Positions 14,703-21,516 of a stretch of DNA of 64,000 nucleotides are shown here, piece after piece; the first letter of the stretch is position 1, and the number at the start of each line of letters is the position of its first letter. The stretch comes from Rhodococcus sp. 06-235-1A. Its GTDB lineage: Bacteria > Actinomycetota > Actinomycetes > Mycobacteriales > Mycobacteriaceae. The stretch spans positions 248,001 to 312,000 of the forward strand of contig NZ_NOYI01000012.1 of NCBI RefSeq assembly GCF_002258785.1, read 5' to 3'. The notes under the pieces were generated by a model that saw only the letters and a program-made list of their open reading frames with translations, searched no databases and was not told the DNA's origin. The position numbers and the translations under genes are program-made.

Positions 14703-15365
14703 ATGGATCAGCCGGCGGCCCCCGAGGGACGCCAGTCCCCTCGCAAGCGTCGGGTGACGCCCGAGACCATGGCCGAGGCGGGCATTGCGCTGACTCTGCC
14801 CAAGGTGACGGTGAAGTCCGTGGCCGAGAGCCTGGGCGTCTCGATCGTCGCGATCTACAACAACATCGACGATCTGTGCGCGCTCAAAGCCCTGGTGGCG
14901 GAGGAGATTCTGCGCAGGTGGTCTCCTCCGCTTCCCGGTGACGACGAATCGATGCACGACGCTCTGCTGAATCTCGCCTCCGCGATGCGCGAACTCGTGC
15001 ACACGAATCCGGGCATCGCGCAGTACCTGATCGGTCTGACTCCCAGCTCGATCGATGCCCTTCGGATGGCCGATGTGGTGCAGACGCGCTATCGACTTCG
15101 CTACGACCTCACCCCCAAGCAGGCGACGTGGGCCGTCATCACCGTCGTCGAGCACGCGATTGCATTGGCCGAGATCGTCTACAACAATGCCCGACGCGAT
15201 CGTGAGTACGACGACGCGATCGCCGCCCGCACCGACCTCGACACCCTGCCCGGGGCCTACGACACCATCGACCGCGGACCCGACGGGATGTTTCTGTGGT
15301 CGATGCGCACCGTGGTGGTCGGGACCCTGGCGCTCATCCAGGCCCCGGACTTCGAGCTGGCCTAG
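14703..15365 (+). CDS. TetR family transcriptional regulator
   Basis: This 220-aa protein has an N-terminal helix-turn-helix in which [25 protein letters not shown] forms the recognition unit, and an all-helical C-terminal ligand domain. It is divergent from ybaB and convergent with the SRPBCC gene; its TAG stop and that of the SRPBCC gene are the two strands of one CTAG (15362-15365). The target genes and ligand are not evident. Confidence 0.82.
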   Translation: MDQPAAPEGRQSPRKRRVTPETMAEAGIALTLPKVTVKSVAESLGVSIVAIYNNIDDLCALKALVAEEILRRWSPPLPGDDESMHDALLNLASAMRELVHTNPGIAQYLIGLTPSSIDALRMADVVQTRYRLRYDLTPKQATWAVITVVEHAIALAEIVYNNARRDREYDDAIAARTDLDTLPGAYDTIDRGPDGMFLWSMRTVVVGTLALIQAPDFELA

Positions 15366-15796
15366 ATCAACTCGCGGCGCAGATTCTCCAGCGTCGCGGC
15401 CTGGATCTTCTTCAGTCCGAGAGGCGCGAAGGTCTTCTCGAAGAATCCGCCGATTCCGCCCGCGCCCTTCCATTCAGTCGTTGTGGTGACCGCGGTGCCT
15501 GCGCCGTCCGGGGCCACCGACCAGGTAGTGACCATCGAGGAGTTGGCGTCGCGTTCGGTGATGGTCGATCCGGCGACCGTGACGGTTGCGGCGACGTTGC
15601 GCACCCGCTTCTCGGTGGCCTGCAGGGTCCACTTGGCCACGGTTCCGTCTCCTTGCCCGCCCTGGACCACCTCGTAGTCGCGGTACTGCTCGGGCAGGAT
15701 GCGCGGACGCACCGTCTCGTAGTCGGCGAGCGCGGCGAGTACCCGATCCGGGGTGGTGGCGATGGTGGCGGAACTGGATGCACTGACCTGAGCCAC
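15362..15796 (-). CDS. SRPBCC (START-like/polyketide-cyclase fold) family protein
   Basis: This 144-aa protein has the SRPBCC pattern: an early helix region TPDRVLAALADYETVRPRILPEQYRDYEVVQGG, a central beta sheet and a long C-terminal helix (TLENLRREL). These proteins form a hydrophobic ligand cavity. The M. tuberculosis positional counterpart is Rv3718c, of similar size. The GTG at 15796 is chosen because AAGGAGAA lies about 6 nt upstream. It is divergent from the fatty-acid methylation operon, with a CRP-type site between them. Confidence 0.82.
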   Translation of the reverse strand: MAQVSASSSATIATTPDRVLAALADYETVRPRILPEQYRDYEVVQGGQGDGTVAKWTLQATEKRVRNVAATVTVAGSTITERDANSSMVTTWSVAPDGAGTAVTTTTEWKGAGGIGGFFEKTFAPLGLKKIQAATLENLRRELI

Positions 15797-15881
15797 GGAA
15801 ACGTTCTCCTTCGATAGCAGATGATGATGTGCGCCCATCCTGCCTCGACCCGCCGCCACGTCCGGCATCGCGACCGAGAAG

Positions 15882-15899
15882 GTGTGACATGCTTCACAC
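15882..15899. promoter_or_regulatory. CRP/GlxR-type operator TGTGA-N6-TCACA
   Basis: TGTGACATGCTTCACA (15883-15898) is a perfect match to the CRP/GlxR consensus, extended by one more complementary base pair on each side. It is 86 nt upstream of the SRPBCC start and about 155 nt upstream of the methyl fatty acid operon. It may link one or both to cAMP. Confidence 0.6.
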
Positions 15900-16042
15900 G
15901 GTTTCTTTCGGAACCGAAAAACACATGTATGACGCAACTATTTGTCCGATTCACCCCGATTCCTCGACCGGTTTCGGCAACAGTTGCGTGAAGTTTCGCC
16001 GCTCGGACCCCTCGGCCGGTGGATACCACGCGGTACGAGATA

Positions 16043-16048
16043 TAGCGT
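16043..16048 (+). promoter_or_regulatory. Leaderless -10 box of the fatty-acid methylation operon
   Basis: TAGCGT ends 6 nt before the GTG at 16055. No Shine-Dalgarno sequence is present. Confidence 0.4.
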
Positions 16049-16054
16049 CTTCAC

Positions 16055-17500
16055 GTGGCTTCAGTAAATGCTCTTCTCGGACGACGGCCAGAACCGAGGG
16101 AGAGCGGATACGCAGCGCACCGGTCGGGTGTCGAGCAGTTGCTTCGCAGCTATCGAGCGATACCGGCCGATGCGACGGTGCGTCTGGCGAAGAAGACGTC
16201 CAACCTGTTCAGGGCCAGGACCACATCGAACACACCCGGTCTCGACGTATCGGGGCTGAGCAAGGTCATCACCGTCGATGCGGCCGCGCGAACAGCCGAT
16301 GTCGCCGGCATGTGCACGTACGAGGACCTCGTCGACGCGACGCTTCCCTACGGCCTCGCTCCCCTCGTCGTCCCGCAACTCAAGACCATCACTCTCGGCG
16401 GAGCCGTCACCGGCCTCGGCATCGAGTCGACATCGTTTCGCAGCGGTCTCCCGCACGAGTCGGTCCTCGAGATCGACGTCCTCACCGGCAGCGGCGACAT
16501 CGTCACCGCGACGCCCGAGGGCGAACATGCCGACCTCTACTGGGGCTTCCCCAATTCCTACGGCACCCTCGGCTACTCGACCCGACTGAGGATTCAGCTC
16601 GAGCCCGTGCTGCCGTATGTCGCGTTGCGCCACCTACGATTCCACGATATCGACACCCTTCAATCCACGATGGACGCCATCGTCACCAGCCGCGAATACG
16701 ACGGCATCGAGGTCCAATACCTCGACGGCGTGGTCTTCACAGCGGACGAAAGTTATCTCACGCTCGGGGTCCAGACCGACACACCCGGACCGGTCAGCGA
16801 CTACACCGGTGCCGACATCTTCTACCGCTCGATCCAACACGATTCGGACACTCCGAAAACCGACCGGCTGACGATTCACGACTACCTGTGGCGCTGGGAC
16901 ACCGACTGGTTCTGGTGCTCCCGAGCTTTCGGAACCCAGAACCCGAAGATTCGACGCTTCTGGCCGCGCAAGTACCGACGCAGCAGCTTCTACTGGAAGT
17001 TGATCGGCCTCGATCGTAAGTACGACATCGCCGATCGGCTGGAGAAGCGCAAGGGAAATCCGCCCCGCGAACGCGTCGTGCAGGACGTCGAGGTCCCGAT
17101 CGAACACACCGCGGGCTTCGTGGCGTGGTTCCTCGACAACATCCCCATCGAGCCGTTGTGGTTGTGCCCGTTGCGTCTTCGCGAACCCGCAGCACCGGGA
17201 GCCAATGCGGCGCGGCCGTGGCCGCTGTACCCGCTCGAGCCGAAACGCACCTACGTCAACATCGGCTTCTGGTCCTCGGTCCCGATCGTCGCAGGCGAAC
17301 CCGAGGGTGCCGCGAACCGAGCAATCGAGAAGAAGGTCACCGACTTCGACGGGCATAAATCGCTGTACTCGGACGCTTACTACACCGAGGATGAATTCGC
17401 CGTTCTGTACGGCGGCGACAGGTACGAAGTGCTGAAGAAGAAATACGATCCCGAATCCCGATTGTTGGATTTGTACTCGAAGGCGGTGCAACGCAAATGA
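16055..17500 (+). CDS. bfaA: FAD-binding oxidoreductase for 10-methyl fatty acid synthesis (BfaA/TmsA type)
   Basis: This 481-aa protein has an N-terminal FAD-binding (PF01565-type) domain; LKTITLGGAVTGLGIESTSFRSGLPHESVLEIDVLTGSGDIV is the typical flavin-binding run. In mycobacteria and related genera the homologous enzyme (Rv3719; BfaA/TmsA) reduces the 10-methylene group placed on oleoyl chains to give 10-methylstearic (tuberculostearic) acid, using NADPH. The stop overlaps the methyltransferase start by 4 nt (ATGA), so the two are coupled. The GTG at 16055 follows a leaderless-type -10 box. Function is assigned from neighbours and family, not from residues. Confidence 0.82.
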   Translation: MASVNALLGRRPEPRESGYAAHRSGVEQLLRSYRAIPADATVRLAKKTSNLFRARTTSNTPGLDVSGLSKVITVDAAARTADVAGMCTYEDLVDATLPYGLAPLVVPQLKTITLGGAVTGLGIESTSFRSGLPHESVLEIDVLTGSGDIVTATPEGEHADLYWGFPNSYGTLGYSTRLRIQLEPVLPYVALRHLRFHDIDTLQSTMDAIVTSREYDGIEVQYLDGVVFTADESYLTLGVQTDTPGPVSDYTGADIFYRSIQHDSDTPKTDRLTIHDYLWRWDTDWFWCSRAFGTQNPKIRRFWPRKYRRSSFYWKLIGLDRKYDIADRLEKRKGNPPRERVVQDVEVPIEHTAGFVAWFLDNIPIEPLWLCPLRLREPAAPGANAARPWPLYPLEPKRTYVNIGFWSSVPIVAGEPEGAANRAIEKKVTDFDGHKSLYSDAYYTEDEFAVLYGGDRYEVLKKKYDPESRLLDLYSKAVQRK

Positions 17501-18813
17501 CGACGTTCAAGGACTCCGGCAATCGGACGGCGAGCGGCAACCAGAAGCTCAAGATCTCCGAGATTCTGGAACTGATCTCCGACGGAAACATCCCCTTGCG
17601 TTTCACCGCATACGACGGCAGTGTGGCCGGCCCCGAGGATGCAACGATCGGGCTCAACCTCAAGAGCCCGCGCGGAACCACCTATCTCGCAACCGCTCCC
17701 GGCGATCTGGGCATGGCACGGGCCTACGTCTCGGGTGATCTGGAAGCCACCGGTGTGCACCCGGGTGACCCGTACGAACTGCTTGCGCTGATGGGCGACG
17801 AGCTCCACTTCCGCCGCCCCTCGGCCATGACACTGACATCGATCGCGCGTTCGCTCGGTTGGGATGTGTTGCGGCCCATCGCTCCCCCGCCGCAGGAGGC
17901 GATTCCGCGGTGGCGTCGTATCGCCGAAGGCTTGCGCCACTCCAAGACCCGGGACGCGGAAGCGATCCATCACCACTACGACGTGTCCAACGCCTTCTAC
18001 GAGATGGTGCTCGGCCCGTCGATGACGTACACGTGTGCTGCGTTCGAGAGCACGGATCAGTCGCTGGAAGCGGCGCAGGAGAACAAGTATCGACTGGTAT
18101 TCGACAAGCTCGGACTGAAGCCGGGTGATCGTCTGCTCGACATCGGATGCGGTTGGGGTTCGATGGTGCGCTACGCCGCCCGCCGCGGCGTGAAGGTGAT
18201 CGGCGTGACGCTCTCCCAGGAGCAGGCGTCGTGGGCACAGAAGGCCATCGCCGAGGAAGGCCTGTCCGAGCTCGCCGAGGTGCGCTTCTCCGACTACCGG
18301 GATGTCGCCGAGACCAACTTCGACGCCATCTCCTCGATCGGACTGACCGAGCACATCGGCGTGCACAACTACCCGTCGTACTTCTCGTTCATCCAGTCCA
18401 AGCTGCGGGACGGCGGCCGGCTGCTCAACCACTCGATCACCCGACCGGACAACCGCGCTCACGCCAAAGCGGGCAGCTTCATCGACCGCTACGTCTTCCC
18501 CGACGGTGAGCTCACCGGCTCCGGACGCATCATCACCGAAATCCAGGACGTCGGCCTCGAGGTCCGCCACGAGGAGAACCTCCGCGAGCACTACGCGCTG
18601 ACCCTCGCCGGATGGTGCCAGAACCTCGTCGACAACTGGGATGCATGTGTCGCCGAGGCCGGCGAGGGAACAGCCCGCGTGTGGGGCTTGTACATGGCCG
18701 GATCCCGTCTGGGATTCGAGCGCAATGTGGTTCAGCTGCACCAGGTTCTGGCCGTCAAGCTCGGACCGAAAGGTCAGGCCGACGTACCTCTGCGGCCGTG
18801 GTGGAACGGCTGA
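17497..18813 (+). CDS. bfaB: SAM-dependent methyltransferase, cyclopropane-synthase family (BfaB/TmsB type)
   Basis: This 438-aa protein carries the SAM-binding motif LLDIGCGWGSMVRYAARRGVKVIGVTLS (from about residue 210) and the CFA-synthase region HHYDVSNAFYEMVLGPSMTYTCAAF. Members of this branch add a methylene carbon at C10 of oleoyl-phospholipids; with the upstream reductase they make 10-methylstearate. The N-terminal 120 residues, including IPLRFTAYDGS, form the lipid-docking domain of CFA synthases. It starts inside the bfaA stop. It ends 7 nt before the convergent hydrolase gene. Confidence 0.88.
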   Translation: MTTFKDSGNRTASGNQKLKISEILELISDGNIPLRFTAYDGSVAGPEDATIGLNLKSPRGTTYLATAPGDLGMARAYVSGDLEATGVHPGDPYELLALMGDELHFRRPSAMTLTSIARSLGWDVLRPIAPPPQEAIPRWRRIAEGLRHSKTRDAEAIHHHYDVSNAFYEMVLGPSMTYTCAAFESTDQSLEAAQENKYRLVFDKLGLKPGDRLLDIGCGWGSMVRYAARRGVKVIGVTLSQEQASWAQKAIAEEGLSELAEVRFSDYRDVAETNFDAISSIGLTEHIGVHNYPSYFSFIQSKLRDGGRLLNHSITRPDNRAHAKAGSFIDRYVFPDGELTGSGRIITEIQDVGLEVRHEENLREHYALTLAGWCQNLVDNWDACVAEAGEGTARVWGLYMAGSRLGFERNVVQLHQVLAVKLGPKGQADVPLRPWWNG

Positions 18814-18820
18814 GCCAGAC

Positions 18821-19603
18821 CTACCGCCCTGTCGCTCGCAGGATCACGCGAGCGGTCTCGGCGGGCTGATCCCAGTGCGGGAAGTGTCCGCATTTGTCGA
18901 ACCAGTGCAGGGTGGCGTCGGGGAATCGCTCCAACGCCACCTTTGCCTGGCTGGGAGTCGTCACCTTGTCCTGGCGACCCCAGCCGATGAGCAGCGAGCC
19001 CTGCAACGACCCCTTCGGTGCACCGAGCTGCTTCGGCCCGCTGATCAACGCCTTGCGTGCAGCGTCCAACGACGGTGAGGTCTTGGTCGAGAAGCCCTTC
19101 AATTCCCGCTCGACCAATCCACTGGGCAACTTCCACGGCGCAGCCGAGAACTGGGCCAGCGCAGCCGTTCTGGTGACCGGGTTTCCGGCCAGGAACGGCA
19201 CCAGGGCCTGCACGTTCTTCATCAGGGCCAGCGACGCCGTGATCGTGGCTCCGAAGATCTTGACCTGACGGTCGTTCCAGAACCCGCCGGGATCGAGTGC
19301 CACCATCGAACCGCGATGGCCGCGGCGGCCGAGCTCGACGACCATCCGCGCGCCCATCGAACTGCCGACGAGATCGGCGTCGGACAGTCCCTCGTTGTCG
19401 AGGAACTCCCTCAGCGCGTCGGTCAACGTCGCGATCGACACGTCCGGCAGGGGCGGGGTCTGCCCGAATCCGGGCAGATCCAGCGCGATGACCTCTCGAT
19501 GTGCGGCCAGGGCAGGGACGATGGGGTCCCAGTTTCGGTGCGAGGACCCGAGACCGTGCACGAGGACCAAGGGCTTGCCGGTTCCGGTTCTGACGTTGTA
19601 CAT
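18821..19603 (-). CDS. Alpha/beta hydrolase
   Basis: This 260-aa protein has the oxyanion motif VHGLGSSHRNW, the nucleophile elbow GSSMG (Ser82) and the catalytic His in DKCGHFPHWDQP, so the triad looks intact. The substrate is unknown; small esters or C-C bonds are possible. The ATG at 19603 is chosen because the family fold starts right after it; longer upstream reading is low-complexity and overlaps the next gene. It lies 47 nt downstream of the MpaB gene on the same strand and is probably cotranscribed. Confidence 0.82.
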   Translation of the reverse strand: MYNVRTGTGKPLVLVHGLGSSHRNWDPIVPALAAHREVIALDLPGFGQTPPLPDVSIATLTDALREFLDNEGLSDADLVGSSMGARMVVELGRRGHRGSMVALDPGGFWNDRQVKIFGATITASLALMKNVQALVPFLAGNPVTRTAALAQFSAAPWKLPSGLVERELKGFSTKTSPSLDAARKALISGPKQLGAPKGSLQGSLLIGWGRQDKVTTPSQAKVALERFPDATLHWFDKCGHFPHWDQPAETARVILRATGR

Positions 19604-19630
19604 ACCCCGCGATGTACCCGGAGCCCGTCT

Positions 19631-19663
19631 ATCTACACATTCGGGTCGATCTACACATTCGGG
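19631..19663. repeat. Tandem 18-bp repeat duplicating a stop codon
   Basis: The unit ATCTACACATTCGGGTCG occurs at 19631-19648, and its first 15 bases recur at 19649-19663. On the minus strand each copy carries CCGAATGTGTAG, and the upstream copy provides the last codons and TAG stop of the MpaB gene. This is a recent slip duplication between the two genes. Confidence 0.7.
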
Positions 19664-20583
19664 CTGTAGTGCGATGGGTCCGACCGGCGCTCCACGGGTG
19701 GCAGATTTCGAGCCGGCGTGTGCACCAGCGGTGATGACGCCGGGATCCGGCCGTTGACGCGATCCCACCCGGCCCGCCCCCGCGGATGCAGACGTCGACG
19801 CGGCGGCACCAGCCCGAACAGCAGGTTCACCGCCCTACCGAACAACGCGAACCGATGTTCGTCCCGTGCGGACCAGCCGTACCCGAGGAGCTCGCGCACC
19901 GGCGGGTCGTAGAGCCCCACGGTGATCCACACGAACAACGCCGCAACCGGACGCCGGAGAACAGCCCACACTCGTTCCGGCAACCACGCCGCGTACGGCG
20001 GTGGACCCAGTTTCGACAGGTCGAGTACCCCGCGGGCAGCCATGTTGTCTTCCAGGACGTTTCGGCACATGTGATCCCAATACCGTCGGAACTCGGGCCA
20101 GGTTGCGGGCACCGGCCGCATGCTCATGCCGTACAGGCGGTACCACTGCACGTGCTCGTCGAACTGTTGCACTTTCTGTTCCTCGGTCAGCCCGCCCATG
20201 AAATGGTCGGCGGTGAGCACCGTACCCATGAAGAAGGTGGCGTGCGCCCAGTAGAACGTGTCGGGATCGAGGGCGTGGTAGGCGCGTCCCTTGGCATCGA
20301 TTCCCTTGATGTTCGTGTGATATCCGCGGACCTGTCGCGCGGTCTCCTCGGCCCAGTCTCCGTCGAACACCACCCCACCGATGGGATACAGCGATCGGTA
20401 CAGGCGCTGCCAGCGCTCGTCGAAGAACGTCGAATGCTGCTCCACCCCGGCACCGAGCCCGGGGTGCATGTTCTGCATCGACCCGGCCCAGACGCCCTGC
20501 AACATCCCCCGCCAATCGCCGAAGTACTTCCAGGTGAGCGACTCGGGACCGAGCGGGACCGGACGATCGCTCTGACTACGCAT
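19651..20583 (-). CDS. MpaB/DUF2236 family oxygenase
   Basis: This 310-aa protein matches the MpaB/DUF2236 family, whose members include the heme-b latex-clearing protein and the fungal MpaB oxygenase that cleave C=C bonds. Typical stretches are TFYWAHATFFMGTVLTADHFMGG and WPEFRRYWDHMC, with His residues that could ligate heme. There is no signal peptide. Its ATG lies inside the palindrome shared with the divergent TetR gene, so the regulator very probably controls it. The alpha/beta hydrolase downstream may act on its product (inference). Confidence 0.8.
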   Translation of the reverse strand: MRSQSDRPVPLGPESLTWKYFGDWRGMLQGVWAGSMQNMHPGLGAGVEQHSTFFDERWQRLYRSLYPIGGVVFDGDWAEETARQVRGYHTNIKGIDAKGRAYHALDPDTFYWAHATFFMGTVLTADHFMGGLTEEQKVQQFDEHVQWYRLYGMSMRPVPATWPEFRRYWDHMCRNVLEDNMAARGVLDLSKLGPPPYAAWLPERVWAVLRRPVAALFVWITVGLYDPPVRELLGYGWSARDEHRFALFGRAVNLLFGLVPPRRRLHPRGRAGWDRVNGRIPASSPLVHTPARNLPPVERRSDPSHYSPNV

Positions 20584-20617
20584 GTTGTCAGACTAGGGTT
20601 GACAACATGCGTAGTCA
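20573..20617. promoter_or_regulatory. TetR operator with two overlapping opposed leaderless promoters
   Basis: The arms TGACTACGCATGTTGTCA (20573-20590) and its exact complement (20600-20617) are 18 bp each, with a 9-nt centre. The ATG of the MpaB gene (20583, minus) and that of the TetR gene (20607, plus) are in the arms, so both proteins start Met-Arg-Ser-Gln. The centre holds TAGGGT (20594-20599, plus) and TAGTCT (20595-20590, minus). These are TANNNT boxes 6-7 nt from each start codon, overlapping at two bases. Confidence 0.75.
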
Positions 20618-21179
20618 ACAGTTGGAGGAGCGTAGATCCAAGCGGTACGACGCATTGCTCGCCGCGGGGGTCGAGCTTCTCGGCTCTCCGGACGGTCCGG
20701 CAGTCAACGTGCGCGCCGTCTGCCGGACCGCCGGGCTGACCGAGAGGTACTTCTACGAGAGCTTCACCGACCGGGACACGTTCGTCCGGGCGGTGTACGC
20801 GTGGGTGGGATCGAGAGCGCAGACGGCATTGTTCGATGCCGTCACGACGGCGGCCACTCCCGAGGACACCATCGCCGCGCCGGTCCGAGCATTCGTCGAA
20901 CTCATCATCGACGAACCACGAACGGGACGGGTGCTGCTCATCGCGCCGTTGGCGGAGCCGGCGCTGAGCCGACGCGGTCTCGATCTGCTGCCCGGTTTCG
21001 TCGAGTTGGTGCAGTCACAGCTCCCCGACTCCGAAGAACGACAGCTGATCGCAGTCGGAACCGTCGGGGCACTGACCGCCCTGTTCATCGGCTACCTCGA
21101 CGGCACGCTCGCCGCCACCCGCGAAGCACTCGTCGCACATTGCATTCGGCTGATTTCCGATGCCTCCATGCAAGGATGA
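20607..21179 (+). CDS. TetR family transcriptional regulator
   Basis: This 190-aa protein has the TetR helix-turn-helix in the first 60 residues (VNVRAVCRTAGLTERYFYESFTDRDTF) and a helical ligand domain. It is divergent from the MpaB oxygenase gene, with only 23 bp between the start codons, and both starts lie within one perfect palindrome that it most likely binds. This predicts self-repression and repression of the oxygenase until a hydrophobic inducer is bound. There is no ribosome site; translation is probably leaderless. Confidence 0.88.
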   Translation: MRSQQLEERRSKRYDALLAAGVELLGSPDGPAVNVRAVCRTAGLTERYFYESFTDRDTFVRAVYAWVGSRAQTALFDAVTTAATPEDTIAAPVRAFVELIIDEPRTGRVLLIAPLAEPALSRRGLDLLPGFVELVQSQLPDSEERQLIAVGTVGALTALFIGYLDGTLAATREALVAHCIRLISDASMQG

Positions 21180-21207
21180 CACCACCTCTAACCGAAGGAG
21201 TCCTTCC

Positions 21208-21468
21208 ATGTCCGATCTCGATCAGTCGTTCGCCGATGCGCAGGTGGACGTCAAGAAGCTCACGTCCAAGCCGAGCAACGACGATCTGCTGAGCCTGTAC
21301 TCGCTCTACAAGCAGGGTTCGATCGGTGATGCCACGGGTAAGCGGCCCGGACGGCTGGACATGGTGAACCGTGCGAAGTTCGATGCCTGGGCGAAGCTCG
21401 AAGGTACGAGCCAGGATTCGGCGAAGCAGCAGTACGTGGATTTGGTGACCAAGCTCCTCGCCGGCTGA
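21208..21468 (+). CDS. Acyl-CoA-binding protein
   Basis: This 86-aa protein is a small four-helix ACBP. The ligand motif YSLYKQGSIGDATGKRPGRLDMVNRAKFDAW is nearly canonical, with the Lys, Tyr and Trp that hold the CoA phosphate and acyl chain. It buffers long-chain acyl-CoA. ACBPs are uncommon in bacteria but found in actinobacteria. AAGGAG sits 8 nt upstream of the ATG at 21208. Nearby acyl-lipid genes fit the role. Confidence 0.92.
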   Translation: MSDLDQSFADAQVDVKKLTSKPSNDDLLSLYSLYKQGSIGDATGKRPGRLDMVNRAKFDAWAKLEGTSQDSAKQQYVDLVTKLLAG

Positions 21469-21516
21469 GCCTACGGCTATGGTCGACTGCGGGGGTAACG
21501 CAACGAAGGGACCCGC

